A stretch of 64,000 bases of DNA. It comes from Paenibacillus dendritiformis (GTDB lineage Bacteria; Bacillota; Bacilli; Paenibacillales; Paenibacillaceae). Below the pieces are notes generated by a model that ran no database searches, was not told the DNA's origin, and saw only the letters and a list, made by a program, of their open reading frames with translations. A program made the translations under genes and the position numbers. Position 1 is the stretch's first letter; every line of letters starts with the position of its first letter. Where the stretch lies: assembly GCF_945605565.1 (NCBI RefSeq), contig NZ_OX216966.1:2119501-2183500 (forward strand), in the 5' to 3' direction. Of this stretch, positions 10,701 to 18,247 are shown in pieces.

Positions 10701-11124
10701 TCGCTTCGAGCAGTTGATCGCGCCCGGGCTTGAAGCGGATGAGGCGGCCGAGGCCGTGTCCCGGCTGGAGGAGGGGCTGCGTTTGTACCAGGGAGACTAT
10801 ATGCCGGATCGGCGCTATGAGGACTGGTGCATCGAGGAACGAGAACGGCTGCAGGTGTTGTTCATGCGCGGAGCGGAACGGCTGTCCCGCCATTATATCG
10901 CGGCGGGGGCTTACGATAAGGCGGTACACTGGGCGGAGGCGATGACGGCCAAGGATCGCTGCTGGGAAGAGGCCTACCGCATCTTGATCGCCTGCCATCT
11001 CCGGATGAACAACCGGAACCAGGCGCTCAAATGGTACCGCAAGTGCGCGGCGGCGCTGCAGGATGAGCTTGGCATCGAGCCGATGGCGAGCATTCGGGAA
11101 TTGATGGCGGCCGTAACCGAATGA
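7735..11124 (+). CDS. Large transcriptional activator: MalT-like ATPase, TPR region and C-terminal SARP-type winged helix plus BTAD
   Basis: A 1129-residue regulator. The N-terminal ATPase has Walker A SGPGFGKTT at about 43-51 and Walker B LLIIDDYH near 130, as in MalT-type STAND ATPases. A long helical, TPR-like middle follows. At about 880-970 an OmpR-like winged helix begins (LYIDTLGEFRVRLGDVELEE), and the last 150 residues form a BTAD. This order is known in large SARP-related and LAL-like activators that use ATP and an effector to oligomerise. ATG 7735 has an AAGAGAGG site. It sits between the two gene sets of the locus, and both carry TGCAACC direct repeats, so it is the likely activator of both. 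Confidence 0.85.
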   Translation: MKEGRVLKMKLMPPPLKKQLLHRPRIAKRLSRIPDYPLTVLTSGPGFGKTTALSAFLRSSDLTYAWYGVAPQDNDFIPFVSHIVYTLRQAVPGFGETMLGDMKGGSRSGSEDIYALADLFLNELTTLPEQTLLIIDDYHLVEATDSIEQWMQYVLAYLPDCDKLRIVISSRSRPQWDRLASMRIRGHLLELAREDLAFNEEEIDVLFSDYYDYPLTSSEVRRVHEQTEGWIIAVQLIWQRLLASGGTIAEALEAPRETMEDLFQYLALELFQKQPPSMRTFMIETSIFDELTGEWCDAVCGRHGSHALLLQLCGSGMLSAVDERQFRYHTLFREFLTEQLGRQPERRESLLRQAVHVFAARKRYDLAIMQAADLQDPEEMALLLQDGGSKLIRNGRLELVCAALAGLPERMKHRHPYLLVLQGDIFRYQCQYEASGEQYRLAEYGAGSVGNRMVQMLALEGQSLLYLDTIRPGLAEPLLERAIALAEALYGYYPPLAEEAEAGLAAEQGPSGPAGNRTDPQAQDALAAYRSAWHGPAGGRQQLARLYAMMAENMLNAGRGMEAQIWYDRAIHVDRDSRDWILEARLCLRTGRLREARAKLLRAEQLERGEGMRYNGLSYHPKTLSRSHREIDLLLSMIDSMRGEPAPAKRGAEDGMMHGIRLKAPFVEACGWMRMGHAAQLMGTYDAGVAAECYHEALAIMERLEVKRGSAEPYMGLCLLYGRARSAETALRYGQTAWDGTQSANDGWLTALIRLSMGMALFYADRCEEAEQVFRECGERFVACGDQFGCASAEMWQALIAYRLERDSWFAVSMERFLTLAEQEGYAFLFTRRTLFGPSDTQQLIPLLIEAVRLDLCRAYAASLLSELGMDRLTYHPGYTLYIDTLGEFRVRLGDVELEEKDWQRGKAKELFQLLVTRRHRPVSKEELLGQLFPEAEEKAANRDFKVALNALNTALEPHRRARSSPYFILRRGQAYQLNPAAGWVLDADRFEQLIAPGLEADEAAEAVSRLEEGLRLYQGDYMPDRRYEDWCIEERERLQVLFMRGAERLSRHYIAAGAYDKAVHWAEAMTAKDRCWEEAYRILIACHLRMNNRNQALKWYRKCAAALQDELGIEPMASIRELMAAVTE

Positions 11125-11138
11125 TGACCGGATTGGAG

Positions 11139-11171
11139 TGCAACTGATTTGCAACCTGACCCTCTTATGAT
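11139..11171 (+). promoter_or_regulatory. SARP-type operator and -10 ahead of the liv operon
   Basis: TGCAACT at 11139-11145 and TGCAACC at 11150-11156 form a direct repeat with 11-bp period, followed after nine bases by TATGAT (11166-11171), a good -10. There is no recognisable -35; the repeat occupies its place, as expected for an activator-dependent promoter. It matches the site at 4867-4899 in sequence, order and spacing. Confidence 0.65.
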
Positions 11172-11203
11172 GAACGGGAATTGAATCGTAAGGGGGTTTT
11201 GTC

Positions 11204-12523
11204 GTGTTCAATCATCATGCTTTATTCCGGCGCATGCCGCGTATATGCATGCTCGGTCTGCTTGCATTTGTCCTTCTCGCCGTCTCTGCTTGCGGAAGCG
11301 GCGGCGCGGGGGCGGGCAATGGCGGCGCTTCCGGCCAGACGGCGAACGGCGGCGGTTCCGGCGAAGGCAAGGGGAAGGAGGGGCAGGCCGATAGTGCGGA
11401 AGGAGCCGGCCAACCGCCGATTCGAATCGGCGTGCTCGCTTCGATGACGGGCGCGCTCGAATCGTACGGCAAGCAGAGCACGCGCGGATTCGAGCTCGGC
11501 ATTGATTATGCGACCGGGGGAACGAGAACCGTGGCCGGCCGCAGCATCGAGTTCATCATCGAAGATACGGAGACGAAGCCCGATGTGGCCGTCAAGAAAG
11601 CGACCAAGCTGCTCGAGACCGATAAAGTCGATTTTCTCGTCGGCTCCTCCAGCTCGGGCGATACGCTTGCCGTGGTTCCGCTGGCGGAAGAGTATGAGAA
11701 GGTGATGGTCGTCGAGCCGGCGGTTGCCGACAGCATCACCGGTGAGCTGTGGAACCGGTATGTGTTCCGTACGGCGCGCAACTCCTCGCAGGATGCGGTT
11801 GCCGGCGCGGCGGCGATAGCGAAGCCGGGCGTCAAGATCGCCACGTTCGCACCCGATGGCGCGTTCGGGCGGGACGGCATCGCCGCATTCATACAGGCGG
11901 CCGAGAAGCTGGGGGCGGTGATTGTGGAGGAGCAGTATGCCGATGCCGCGGCGACCGACTTCACGGCGAACATTCAGAAGATCGTGAGCGCCAAGCCGGA
12001 TTATTTGTTCATTGTATGGGCCGGAGCGAACACGCCCTGGAAGCAGCTGCAGGATATGAAGGTACGGGAGCAGGGCATTCAAATATCGACCGGCGCGCCG
12101 GATATCGCCGCCCTCAAGACGATGCACGAGCTGGAGGGAATGGAAGGATTCTCGGTGTACTATTACACGTTGCCGGACAATGAGGTCAATCAATGGCTGG
12201 TGGAAGAGCATCAGAAGCGGTTCAATGGCGATCTGCCGGATCTGTTCACGCCGGGAGGAATGTCGGCCGCGATCGCGATTGTCGAAGCGCTGAAGAAAAC
12301 CGGGGGCGAGGCGGACACGGATAAATTAATTGCGGCGATGGAAGGGATGAGCTTCGAGTCGCCCAAGGGCAAGATGACGTTCCGGGCCGAGGATCACCAG
12401 GCCTTGCAGACCTTATATGCGGTTACATTGAAAAAGCGGGACGGGCTCGATTATCCGGAGCCGGTGCTGATTCGCGAGCTGTCGCCGGAGGAGACGGCTC
12501 CGCCGATACGCAACAAACGGTAG
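11204..12523 (+). CDS. Branched-chain-amino-acid-type ABC transporter substrate-binding lipoprotein
   Basis: A 439-residue lipoprotein. The signal peptide ends in the lipobox LLAVSAC (Cys30), followed by a Gly/Ser-rich linker to about residue 70. The rest is a periplasmic-binding-protein type I fold of the LivK/Leu-Ile-Val family (PIRIGVLASMTGALESYGKQ region, then LVGSSSSGDTLAV). Starts at GTG 11204 behind AAGGGGG. It captures the ligand for the LivGFHM proteins encoded next. Liv-type systems in catabolic clusters often carry aromatic or other organic acids and not amino acids; the acyl-CoA enzymes around it favour an organic acid here, but this is inference. Confidence 0.88.
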   Translation: MFNHHALFRRMPRICMLGLLAFVLLAVSACGSGGAGAGNGGASGQTANGGGSGEGKGKEGQADSAEGAGQPPIRIGVLASMTGALESYGKQSTRGFELGIDYATGGTRTVAGRSIEFIIEDTETKPDVAVKKATKLLETDKVDFLVGSSSSGDTLAVVPLAEEYEKVMVVEPAVADSITGELWNRYVFRTARNSSQDAVAGAAAIAKPGVKIATFAPDGAFGRDGIAAFIQAAEKLGAVIVEEQYADAAATDFTANIQKIVSAKPDYLFIVWAGANTPWKQLQDMKVREQGIQISTGAPDIAALKTMHELEGMEGFSVYYYTLPDNEVNQWLVEEHQKRFNGDLPDLFTPGGMSAAIAIVEALKKTGGEADTDKLIAAMEGMSFESPKGKMTFRAEDHQALQTLYAVTLKKRDGLDYPEPVLIRELSPEETAPPIRNKR

Positions 12524-12539
12524 CCGGGGAGGTGAGGGC

Positions 12540-13346
12540 ATGAACGGGACCGAATCCGCTCGTGCCGATGATATTGTATTGGCAACGGACGGGCTGACGA
12601 TTGCCTTCGGAGGCCATGCGGCCGTCCGGGATGTGAGCCTGAAGATAGAGCGCCATCACTTCAAGTCCATTATCGGGCCGAATGGCGCGGGCAAGACGAC
12701 GCTGTTCAATCTGCTCAGCGGACAGCTGCGGCCGACGGCCGGGACAATCCGCTTCAACGGCCAAGACATCACGGCGCTGCCTCCGTTCCGCCGCACGCGC
12801 CTGGGAATGGGGCGCTCCTTCCAGATGACGAACGTGTTCCCGAATCTGACCGTGCTTGAAAATGTGCGGCTCGCCGTTCAGTCGCGGCAGGGCGTCCGCC
12901 TGAACTGGCATGCATCGCCGAGAGCGTTCCGCCGCTTCGAGGAGGAGGCGCAGCATTGGCTTGACATGGTGCTGCTCGGCAACCGGTCCGGGGCGCTGGC
13001 CGCTTATCTCGCGCATGGGGAGAAGCGCAAGCTGGAGCTGGCGATGCTGCTCGCGCTGCAGCCGGAATTGCTGCTGCTAGATGAGCCGACGGCCGGAATC
13101 TCGATTGAAGAAGTCCCTGCCATCCTGGAGGTCATCCGCAAGATGAAGGAAGAAGGCAAGCGCACGATCGTGCTGATCGAGCACAAGATGGATATGGTGC
13201 TCGATTTGTCCGACACGATCGCCGTGCTGTTCGGCGGCAGGCTCCTGGCGGACGGACGCCCGGAGGAGATTATGAGCAACGAGACGGTGCAGGCGGCTTA
13301 TTTGGGAGGGCTGTATGATGACGCTGCTGCAAGTGCAGGGAATTGA
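12540..13346 (+). CDS. livG: LivG-type ABC transporter ATP-binding protein
   Basis: ABC ATPase of 268 residues. Walker A is GPNGAGKTT at about 44-52, then the LivG-specific stretch LGMGRSFQMTNVFPNLTV, and Walker B LLLDEPTAG near 180. The canonical LSGGQ signature is degenerate (AYLAHGEKRKLELA), as is usual for LivG-type ATPases. Strong GGGGAGGTGA site before ATG 12540. Overlaps livF by 32 bases, so translation is probably coupled. Confidence 0.9.
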   Translation: MNGTESARADDIVLATDGLTIAFGGHAAVRDVSLKIERHHFKSIIGPNGAGKTTLFNLLSGQLRPTAGTIRFNGQDITALPPFRRTRLGMGRSFQMTNVFPNLTVLENVRLAVQSRQGVRLNWHASPRAFRRFEEEAQHWLDMVLLGNRSGALAAYLAHGEKRKLELAMLLALQPELLLLDEPTAGISIEEVPAILEVIRKMKEEGKRTIVLIEHKMDMVLDLSDTIAVLFGGRLLADGRPEEIMSNETVQAAYLGGLYDDAAASAGN

Positions 13347-14022
13347 GACGCATATCGGGCAATTTCATATTTTACAGGGCGTGACCTTCGAGGTGAAGGC
13401 AGGGGAGATTACGGTGCTGCTGGGAAGGAACGGCGCGGGCAAGACGACCGCCCTCCGCTCGATTATGGGCCTGAATCCGGTATCCAGGGGCGAGATCCGC
13501 TTTCAAGGCGAGCGAATTGAAGCGCTGCCTACGCATCGGATAGCGCGCCAGGGCCTCGGGTATGTTCCGGAGGATCAGGGGATTTTTCCCGAGCTGACGG
13601 TAGGGGAGACGATGCGCATCGCGATGAGGCGCCATGACGACGAGACGAAGGCGCGGCTCGAATGGGCGCTGGAGCTGTTCCCGGATTTGCGCGCCTTCTG
13701 GGGCCGCAAATCGGGGCTCCTCAGCGGAGGGCAGAAGCAGATGCTGGCCATCTCGCGGGCATATGTGAATGATAATCGGCTTTTGCTTATCGATGAACCG
13801 AGCAAGGGACTGGCTCCGATTATGGTGGAGAAGCTGATGCAGGCCATTGAGCAGATGAAGGCGAAGACGACCGTGCTTTTGGTGGAACAGAACTTCATGA
13901 TGGCAAGCCGTATCGGGGACCGGTATTTCCTGATGGATGAAGGGCGCATCGTGGCCGCAGGAACGATGGCGGAATTGCAGGAGGACGAAGCGACGAGGCG
14001 CAAATATTTGGGCATCGCATAG
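13315..14022 (+). CDS. livF: LivF-type ABC transporter ATP-binding protein
   Basis: Second ATPase of the importer, 235 residues. Walker A GRNGAGKTT, signature LLSGGQKQM, Walker B LLLIDEPSKGLAP, and the LivF-typical GYVPEDQGIFPELTV are all visible. Begins inside the end of livG with GGGAGG upstream; ATG 13318 directly follows as an alternative start. LivG and LivF form the nucleotide-binding heterodimer under the LivH/LivM channel. Confidence 0.9.
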   Translation: MMTLLQVQGIETHIGQFHILQGVTFEVKAGEITVLLGRNGAGKTTALRSIMGLNPVSRGEIRFQGERIEALPTHRIARQGLGYVPEDQGIFPELTVGETMRIAMRRHDDETKARLEWALELFPDLRAFWGRKSGLLSGGQKQMLAISRAYVNDNRLLLIDEPSKGLAPIMVEKLMQAIEQMKAKTTVLLVEQNFMMASRIGDRYFLMDEGRIVAAGTMAELQEDEATRRKYLGIA

Positions 14023-14051
14023 CCGGCCCGCGGAACGGGGGGATAGAAACA

Positions 14052-14921
14052 TTGAATGGCATTATCAATTTGCTTGTCAACGGACTGGCGACGGGAATGC
14101 TGATCTTCCTGTTGGCGTCGGGGCTTACGCTTATTTTCGGACTGATGGGCGTGCTGAACTTCGCGCATGGCGGACTGTTCGCCTGGGGAGCGTACGGCGG
14201 AGTATGGGTATATGCCGCGACGGGCTCGTTCGCCGCGGCCGTCATCGGCGCCGTCCTCATGGGCATGCTGATCGGCTTGGTCATGGAGCGGCTCGTCATC
14301 CGGCCCGTGTACGGTAATCCGATTCAGCAGATTCTCGTCACGCTGGGCGCGATGCTCGTCTTGAGCGAACTGCTGAAGGTGGCGTTCGGCCCCAATCCGC
14401 TCAAGGCCGACGTTCCGCCGCTGCTGAACGGCAGCTGGGAGATTGGCGGCATCATTTTCATTAAATATCGCTTGTTCATTATTGGCGTCGGGGCGATCGT
14501 CTTTGCCGGACTGCTGTTCGTGCTGAAGCGGACGAAAATCGGGATTATCGTGCGCGCCGGGGTGATGAATCCCGAGATGGTACAGGCGCTGGGAATCCCG
14601 ATCCGCCGCGTGTTTACGCTCGTATTCATGGCGGGAGCCGGCCTTGCGGCGCTTGGGGGAGCACTCCTCGCGCCGTATTCGGGCGTGATCTTCGCCGAGA
14701 TGGGGATGCAATTCGCCATCCTGGCCTTCATCGTCGTCGTCATCGGCGGCATGGGAAGCATTCAGGGCTCCGCGTTGGCGGCGGTGCTTGTCGGCCTCTC
14801 GGGCGCCTTCATGGCTTATTACGTGCCGGAGCTGTCGCTTGCCGCCAATATGCTGTTGATGGTCATCGTGCTGCTCATCAAGCCTTCCGGCTTGTTCGGG
14901 GCGAAGGGGGGAGCGGGATGA
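14052..14921 (+). CDS. livH: LivH-type ABC transporter permease
   Basis: Permease of 289 residues with about eight membrane helices. The N-terminal GLTLIFGLMGVLNFAHGG and the VVIGGMGSIQGS loop are typical of LivH. Starts at TTG 14052 with GGGGGGAT upstream. Its last four bases overlap the livM start. Confidence 0.9.
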   Translation: MNGIINLLVNGLATGMLIFLLASGLTLIFGLMGVLNFAHGGLFAWGAYGGVWVYAATGSFAAAVIGAVLMGMLIGLVMERLVIRPVYGNPIQQILVTLGAMLVLSELLKVAFGPNPLKADVPPLLNGSWEIGGIIFIKYRLFIIGVGAIVFAGLLFVLKRTKIGIIVRAGVMNPEMVQALGIPIRRVFTLVFMAGAGLAALGGALLAPYSGVIFAEMGMQFAILAFIVVVIGGMGSIQGSALAAVLVGLSGAFMAYYVPELSLAANMLLMVIVLLIKPSGLFGAKGGAG

Positions 14922-15934
14922 GAACGAACCGAATCGGAACGGCCGGGTTCCTGACGCTGGTCGCGGCTCTGGCGCTGCTGCCCGTTGTCAATGATTCACG
15001 CAGCTTTCTCATCGTCATGACGCAGATTTGCATTTTCGCTATTTTTGCCATGAGCTACGATATTCTGCTCGGGTATACGGGAATCGTCTCGTTCGGCCAC
15101 TGTATGTTTTTCGGCATCGGAGCCTATACGAGCGGGATCATGCTGGAACGGCTCGGCCCTTCCGTCGGAACGCTTATCTTGTCCGTCCTGGCTGGCATGG
15201 TGCTGTCCGCGCTGCTCAGTTATATCGTAGGGATGCTCTCGCTGCGGCTGAAAAGCCATTTTTACGCGATGCTGACGCTCGCTTTCTCGGGCCTGCTGCT
15301 GGTGCTGGCGGAGAAATGGCGCTCGCTGACGAACGGCAATGACGGCTTCACCTTCCCGATCCCGTCCGCGATGAAGGACCGGACCGTTCTGTACTTGACC
15401 GCGCTGGCGGTGATGGCGGCCATATTCCTGCTGCTGCGCCGATTTACGCAATCCCCGGTCGGCCGGGTGCTGCAGGCCATTCGTGAAAATGAGCAGCGGG
15501 CCGAGTCGCTCGGCTACGAGATCGTTCATTACAAGGTGATGGCCACCGTGGTCGCAGGCATGGCGGCCAGTCTGAGCGGGTCGCTGTATGTGCTGACATT
15601 GCGCTTCGTCAATACGACGGTCTTCGGAATGGACATGACGCTGAACGCTTTGTTAATGACGATTATCGGCGGGGTAGGGACGCTGTATGGGGCGATCATC
15701 GGCGCTTCCCTTATTGAATGGGCGCATCACGGACTATCGGAGCTGGCCAAATTCCATCCGATATTCGAGCGATGGATCATTTTTTTCGGCTTATTGTATA
15801 TCTTGGTCGTGCTGCTGTTCCCGGCCGGTATCGTTGGCACGCTGCGCAGCTGGATAGGGACGCGCGGAGGAGGCCGGCCCGGGCGTGACCGGAAGGCGGC
15901 TTGCCGGCCTGTGCGGAAGGAGGAAGCCGGATGA
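14918..15934 (+). CDS. livM: LivM-type ABC transporter permease
   Basis: Permease of 338 residues. LLGYTGIVSFGHCMFFGIGAY, QAIRENEQRAESLGY and IIGGVGTLYGAIIGA are LivM hallmarks. Overlaps livH by ATGA and is overlapped by ATGA with the next small gene. The C-terminal tail is Arg/Gly-rich and cytoplasmic. Confidence 0.9.
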   Translation: MRTNRIGTAGFLTLVAALALLPVVNDSRSFLIVMTQICIFAIFAMSYDILLGYTGIVSFGHCMFFGIGAYTSGIMLERLGPSVGTLILSVLAGMVLSALLSYIVGMLSLRLKSHFYAMLTLAFSGLLLVLAEKWRSLTNGNDGFTFPIPSAMKDRTVLYLTALAVMAAIFLLLRRFTQSPVGRVLQAIRENEQRAESLGYEIVHYKVMATVVAGMAASLSGSLYVLTLRFVNTTVFGMDMTLNALLMTIIGGVGTLYGAIIGASLIEWAHHGLSELAKFHPIFERWIIFFGLLYILVVLLFPAGIVGTLRSWIGTRGGGRPGRDRKAACRPVRKEEAG

Positions 15935-16170
15935 TGGGGCACGGCGGCAGGGAGGGCTATAGCCAGCCCGAGAGGGCGGATGGCGGAACCGCGGTCGGCT
16001 CCTTCGTCATCCGCTGCCAGACGCGGTACGATGATGCTTCCTGCGGCGCTTGGCGCATACGTGTCACTTATGTTCAGGGGCAGGAAGAACTGACGGTCGC
16101 TTCCTGGGAGGAAGCGGTGCTGTTCATGCAGCAGCGAATGAAACGGGGGAACATGCCATATGATCGGTAA
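15931..16170 (+). CDS. Small protein of unknown function between the transporter and the KAS III-like enzyme
   Basis: A 79-residue protein. The start ATG 15931 overlaps the livM stop (ATGA) behind a strong GGAAGGAGGA, and its end overlaps the next gene by 11 bases, so it is translationally coupled on both sides. After a Gly-rich start of about 25 residues the body reads SFVIRCQTRYDDASCGAWRI and continues with beta-like stretches and a short C-terminal helix. Two Cys are present but no metal-binding pair. No family was recognised. Tight coupling suggests a partner or chaperone of the transporter or condensing enzyme; that is inference only. Confidence 0.6.
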   Translation: MMGHGGREGYSQPERADGGTAVGSFVIRCQTRYDDASCGAWRIRVTYVQGQEELTVASWEEAVLFMQQRMKRGNMPYDR

Positions 16171-17206
16171 CGGACATGACGCAGCGGACGCGATCCGCTT
16201 GCTGGCCACGGGGATCTATATCCCGGAAGGCCGGATGACGAGTGCGGATATCGCGCGGGCATCCGGCATCCCGCAGGAGATCGTCGAGACGAAGCTCGGC
16301 ATTAAGCAAAAACCGGTTCCCGGGCCGGAGGATCATCCTTGCGAGATGGGGGTGCGGGCGGCACGGCAAGCGCTGGCCCGGGCGGCGATCGATCCGGGTG
16401 AGATTGATCTCGTCATCTATATTGGCGAGGAGCATAAAGAATATCCGGTATGGACGGCCGCCCTGAAGCTGCAGGACGATCTGGGCGCCGTCAACGCCTG
16501 GGGCTTCGATCTGTCGTCCCGCTGCTGCACGGCGTTGATGGCCGTGAAGACGGCGAAGGCGATGATGCAGGGAGATGCGCGCATCTCGACCGTCCTGCTG
16601 GCGGGCGGGTACCGCAACGGGGATCTCATTGATTTGTCCGACCCCGATACCCGCTTCATGGCCAATCTCGGCGCCGGCGGCGGAGCGATGATATTGCGCC
16701 GGGGTGCAAGCGCCGCCTATCCGGAAGTGCTGGAGACGGCCGTGATAACGGACGGCTCCTTCGCCGAGGATGTCATTATCGCGGCGGGCGGGACCAAGCG
16801 GCCGTTGACGGCGGAGCTGATCGCGCAGGGAGAGCCGCGGTTCCGGGTGCCTGATCCCGGCCGGATGAAGAGCCGGCTCGACGCGGTGTCGATGGCCCGG
16901 TTCACCGAGGTGGTGGAACGCTCCGTTCGCGGCAGCGGCTGGCGTCCGGACGAGATCGATTTTATCGGTCTGCTCCATATGAAGCGATCCGCCCATGAGG
17001 CGGTGCTCCAGTCGCTGGGCATTCCGGCCCGGCGATCAGTGTATCTGGATGAATTCGGGCATATCGGTCAATTCGATCCGATGATATGCATCGAGCTGGG
17101 CGTGAAGCAAGGCCTGATTCGCCCGGGAAGCCTAGTTGTGCTGGCCGCAGCGGGCATCGGCTATGCTTGGGGGGCGCTCACATTGAAATGGGGGGATTCC
17201 GTATGA
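16160..17206 (+). CDS. KAS III-like (FabH/HMG-CoA-synthase superfamily) condensing enzyme with unusual active site
   Basis: Thiolase-fold enzyme of 348 residues. By alignment by eye to FabH, the acyl-accepting Cys is Cys122 (FDLSSRC, equivalent to FDVAAAC in FabH) and the first His is His273 (LLHMKRSAHEA, for PHQAN). The Asn of the Cys-His-Asn triad is replaced by His301 in EFGHIGQFDP. FabH would condense an acyl-CoA with malonyl-ACP; with the altered triad the reaction may differ (acyl transfer, or condensation with another acyl-CoA). It is the first enzyme gene after the transporter and overlaps the preceding small gene; its stop overlaps the hydrolase start. Confidence 0.75.
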   Translation: MIGNGHDAADAIRLLATGIYIPEGRMTSADIARASGIPQEIVETKLGIKQKPVPGPEDHPCEMGVRAARQALARAAIDPGEIDLVIYIGEEHKEYPVWTAALKLQDDLGAVNAWGFDLSSRCCTALMAVKTAKAMMQGDARISTVLLAGGYRNGDLIDLSDPDTRFMANLGAGGGAMILRRGASAAYPEVLETAVITDGSFAEDVIIAAGGTKRPLTAELIAQGEPRFRVPDPGRMKSRLDAVSMARFTEVVERSVRGSGWRPDEIDFIGLLHMKRSAHEAVLQSLGIPARRSVYLDEFGHIGQFDPMICIELGVKQGLIRPGSLVVLAAAGIGYAWGALTLKWGDSV

Positions 17207-18123
17207 AGGCGAAGACCACATTGAAATCGGTCCTGCTGCCCAATGGGGAGACGCTTGGTTACCGTGAACGGGAGGGCGGGGAGGAGGTACTGCTGCTGAT
17301 TCACGGCAATATGAATTCTTCTTACCACTGGGATGTGGCGCTGGAGCGGCTGGATCCCCGCTATAAACTGTATGCGATCGATTTGCGGGGCTTCGGCATC
17401 TCGACGTATCATGAGCCGATCAGCGCTTTGCGCGACTTCGCCGATGACGTGAAGCTGTTCTGCCGGGAGCTTGAACTGGACCGGTTCGCAGTCATGGGCT
17501 GGTCGACAGGCGGCGGCGTCGCGATGGAGCTGGCTGCGGATTGTCCTGAGGCGGTGACGAAGCTGATTTTATTGGCTTCGGTATCGACCCGCGGATATCC
17601 GTTCCATGAAGATGGCGGCAGCGGCCTGCCGGATAGGAGCAGACGAATCGCGAGCTATGCGGGTATCGAGGCGCTGGCGCGCAACCGCTTGATCGCGGAA
17701 GCGATCGCCCGGAGCGACCGCGCATTTTTGCAGCGGCTGTACGAAGCGGTCATCTATGACAAGAACCGGCCGGAGGAAGCCCGTTATGAAGCGTATCTCG
17801 ATGATATGCTGACGCAGCGCAATCTGATGGACGTATATCATGCGTTAAATACGTTCAATGTCAGCTTGTTCGACAATGAGGCGGCCGCCGGCAGCGGCGC
17901 GGTGCGGCGCATTGCCGCCCCGACGCTTGTGCTGCGTGGAGATCGGGACATGGTTATCAGCGAAGCGATGGCGGCAGAGACGTTCGCCGATCTGGGAGAG
18001 ATCGCCCGGTTCGTCCCGCTGAAGGACTGCGGACATTCGCCGCTTGTCGATGATCCGGGGCAGCTGCTGCGAGCGGTGGAGGAGTTCCTGGCGGCGGACA
18101 TCGCCGTGCAGCCGGAAGCATGA
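17203..18123 (+). CDS. Alpha/beta hydrolase
   Basis: Hydrolase of 306 residues with a complete Ser-His-Asp set: oxyanion HG in LLIHGNMNSS, nucleophile Ser101 in GWSTGG, probable acid Asp249 in LRGDRDM, and His278 in DCGHSP. A helical cap lies between about 140 and 215. ATG 17203 overlaps the upstream stop (ATGA) and has GGGGGGAT upstream; an upstream in-frame start would lie inside the KAS III gene. It could hydrolyse a thioester, lactone or ester in the same pathway. The Ser nucleophile separates it from PHA synthases (Cys) and OleB-type enzymes (Asp). Confidence 0.82.
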   Translation: MKAKTTLKSVLLPNGETLGYREREGGEEVLLLIHGNMNSSYHWDVALERLDPRYKLYAIDLRGFGISTYHEPISALRDFADDVKLFCRELELDRFAVMGWSTGGGVAMELAADCPEAVTKLILLASVSTRGYPFHEDGGSGLPDRSRRIASYAGIEALARNRLIAEAIARSDRAFLQRLYEAVIYDKNRPEEARYEAYLDDMLTQRNLMDVYHALNTFNVSLFDNEAAAGSGAVRRIAAPTLVLRGDRDMVISEAMAAETFADLGEIARFVPLKDCGHSPLVDDPGQLLRAVEEFLAADIAVQPEA

Positions 18124-18247
18124 CCGGGGGAAGCGGGGAAGGCAGGGGAGGCGGGACATGCGGGCAGGGCGACCTGCCGGACCGCCTGACGGAACCGCCT
18201 GAGGGACCGCCGCAGGCAAAGGAAAGGAATCAGACAGGAGGGGGAAT

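Noticed and set aside
17203..18123. PHA synthase (PhaC)
   Set aside because: Considered because thiolase and FabG-like genes recall PHB synthesis, but the nucleophile is Ser in GWSTGG and not Cys, and the protein is too short at 306 residues.
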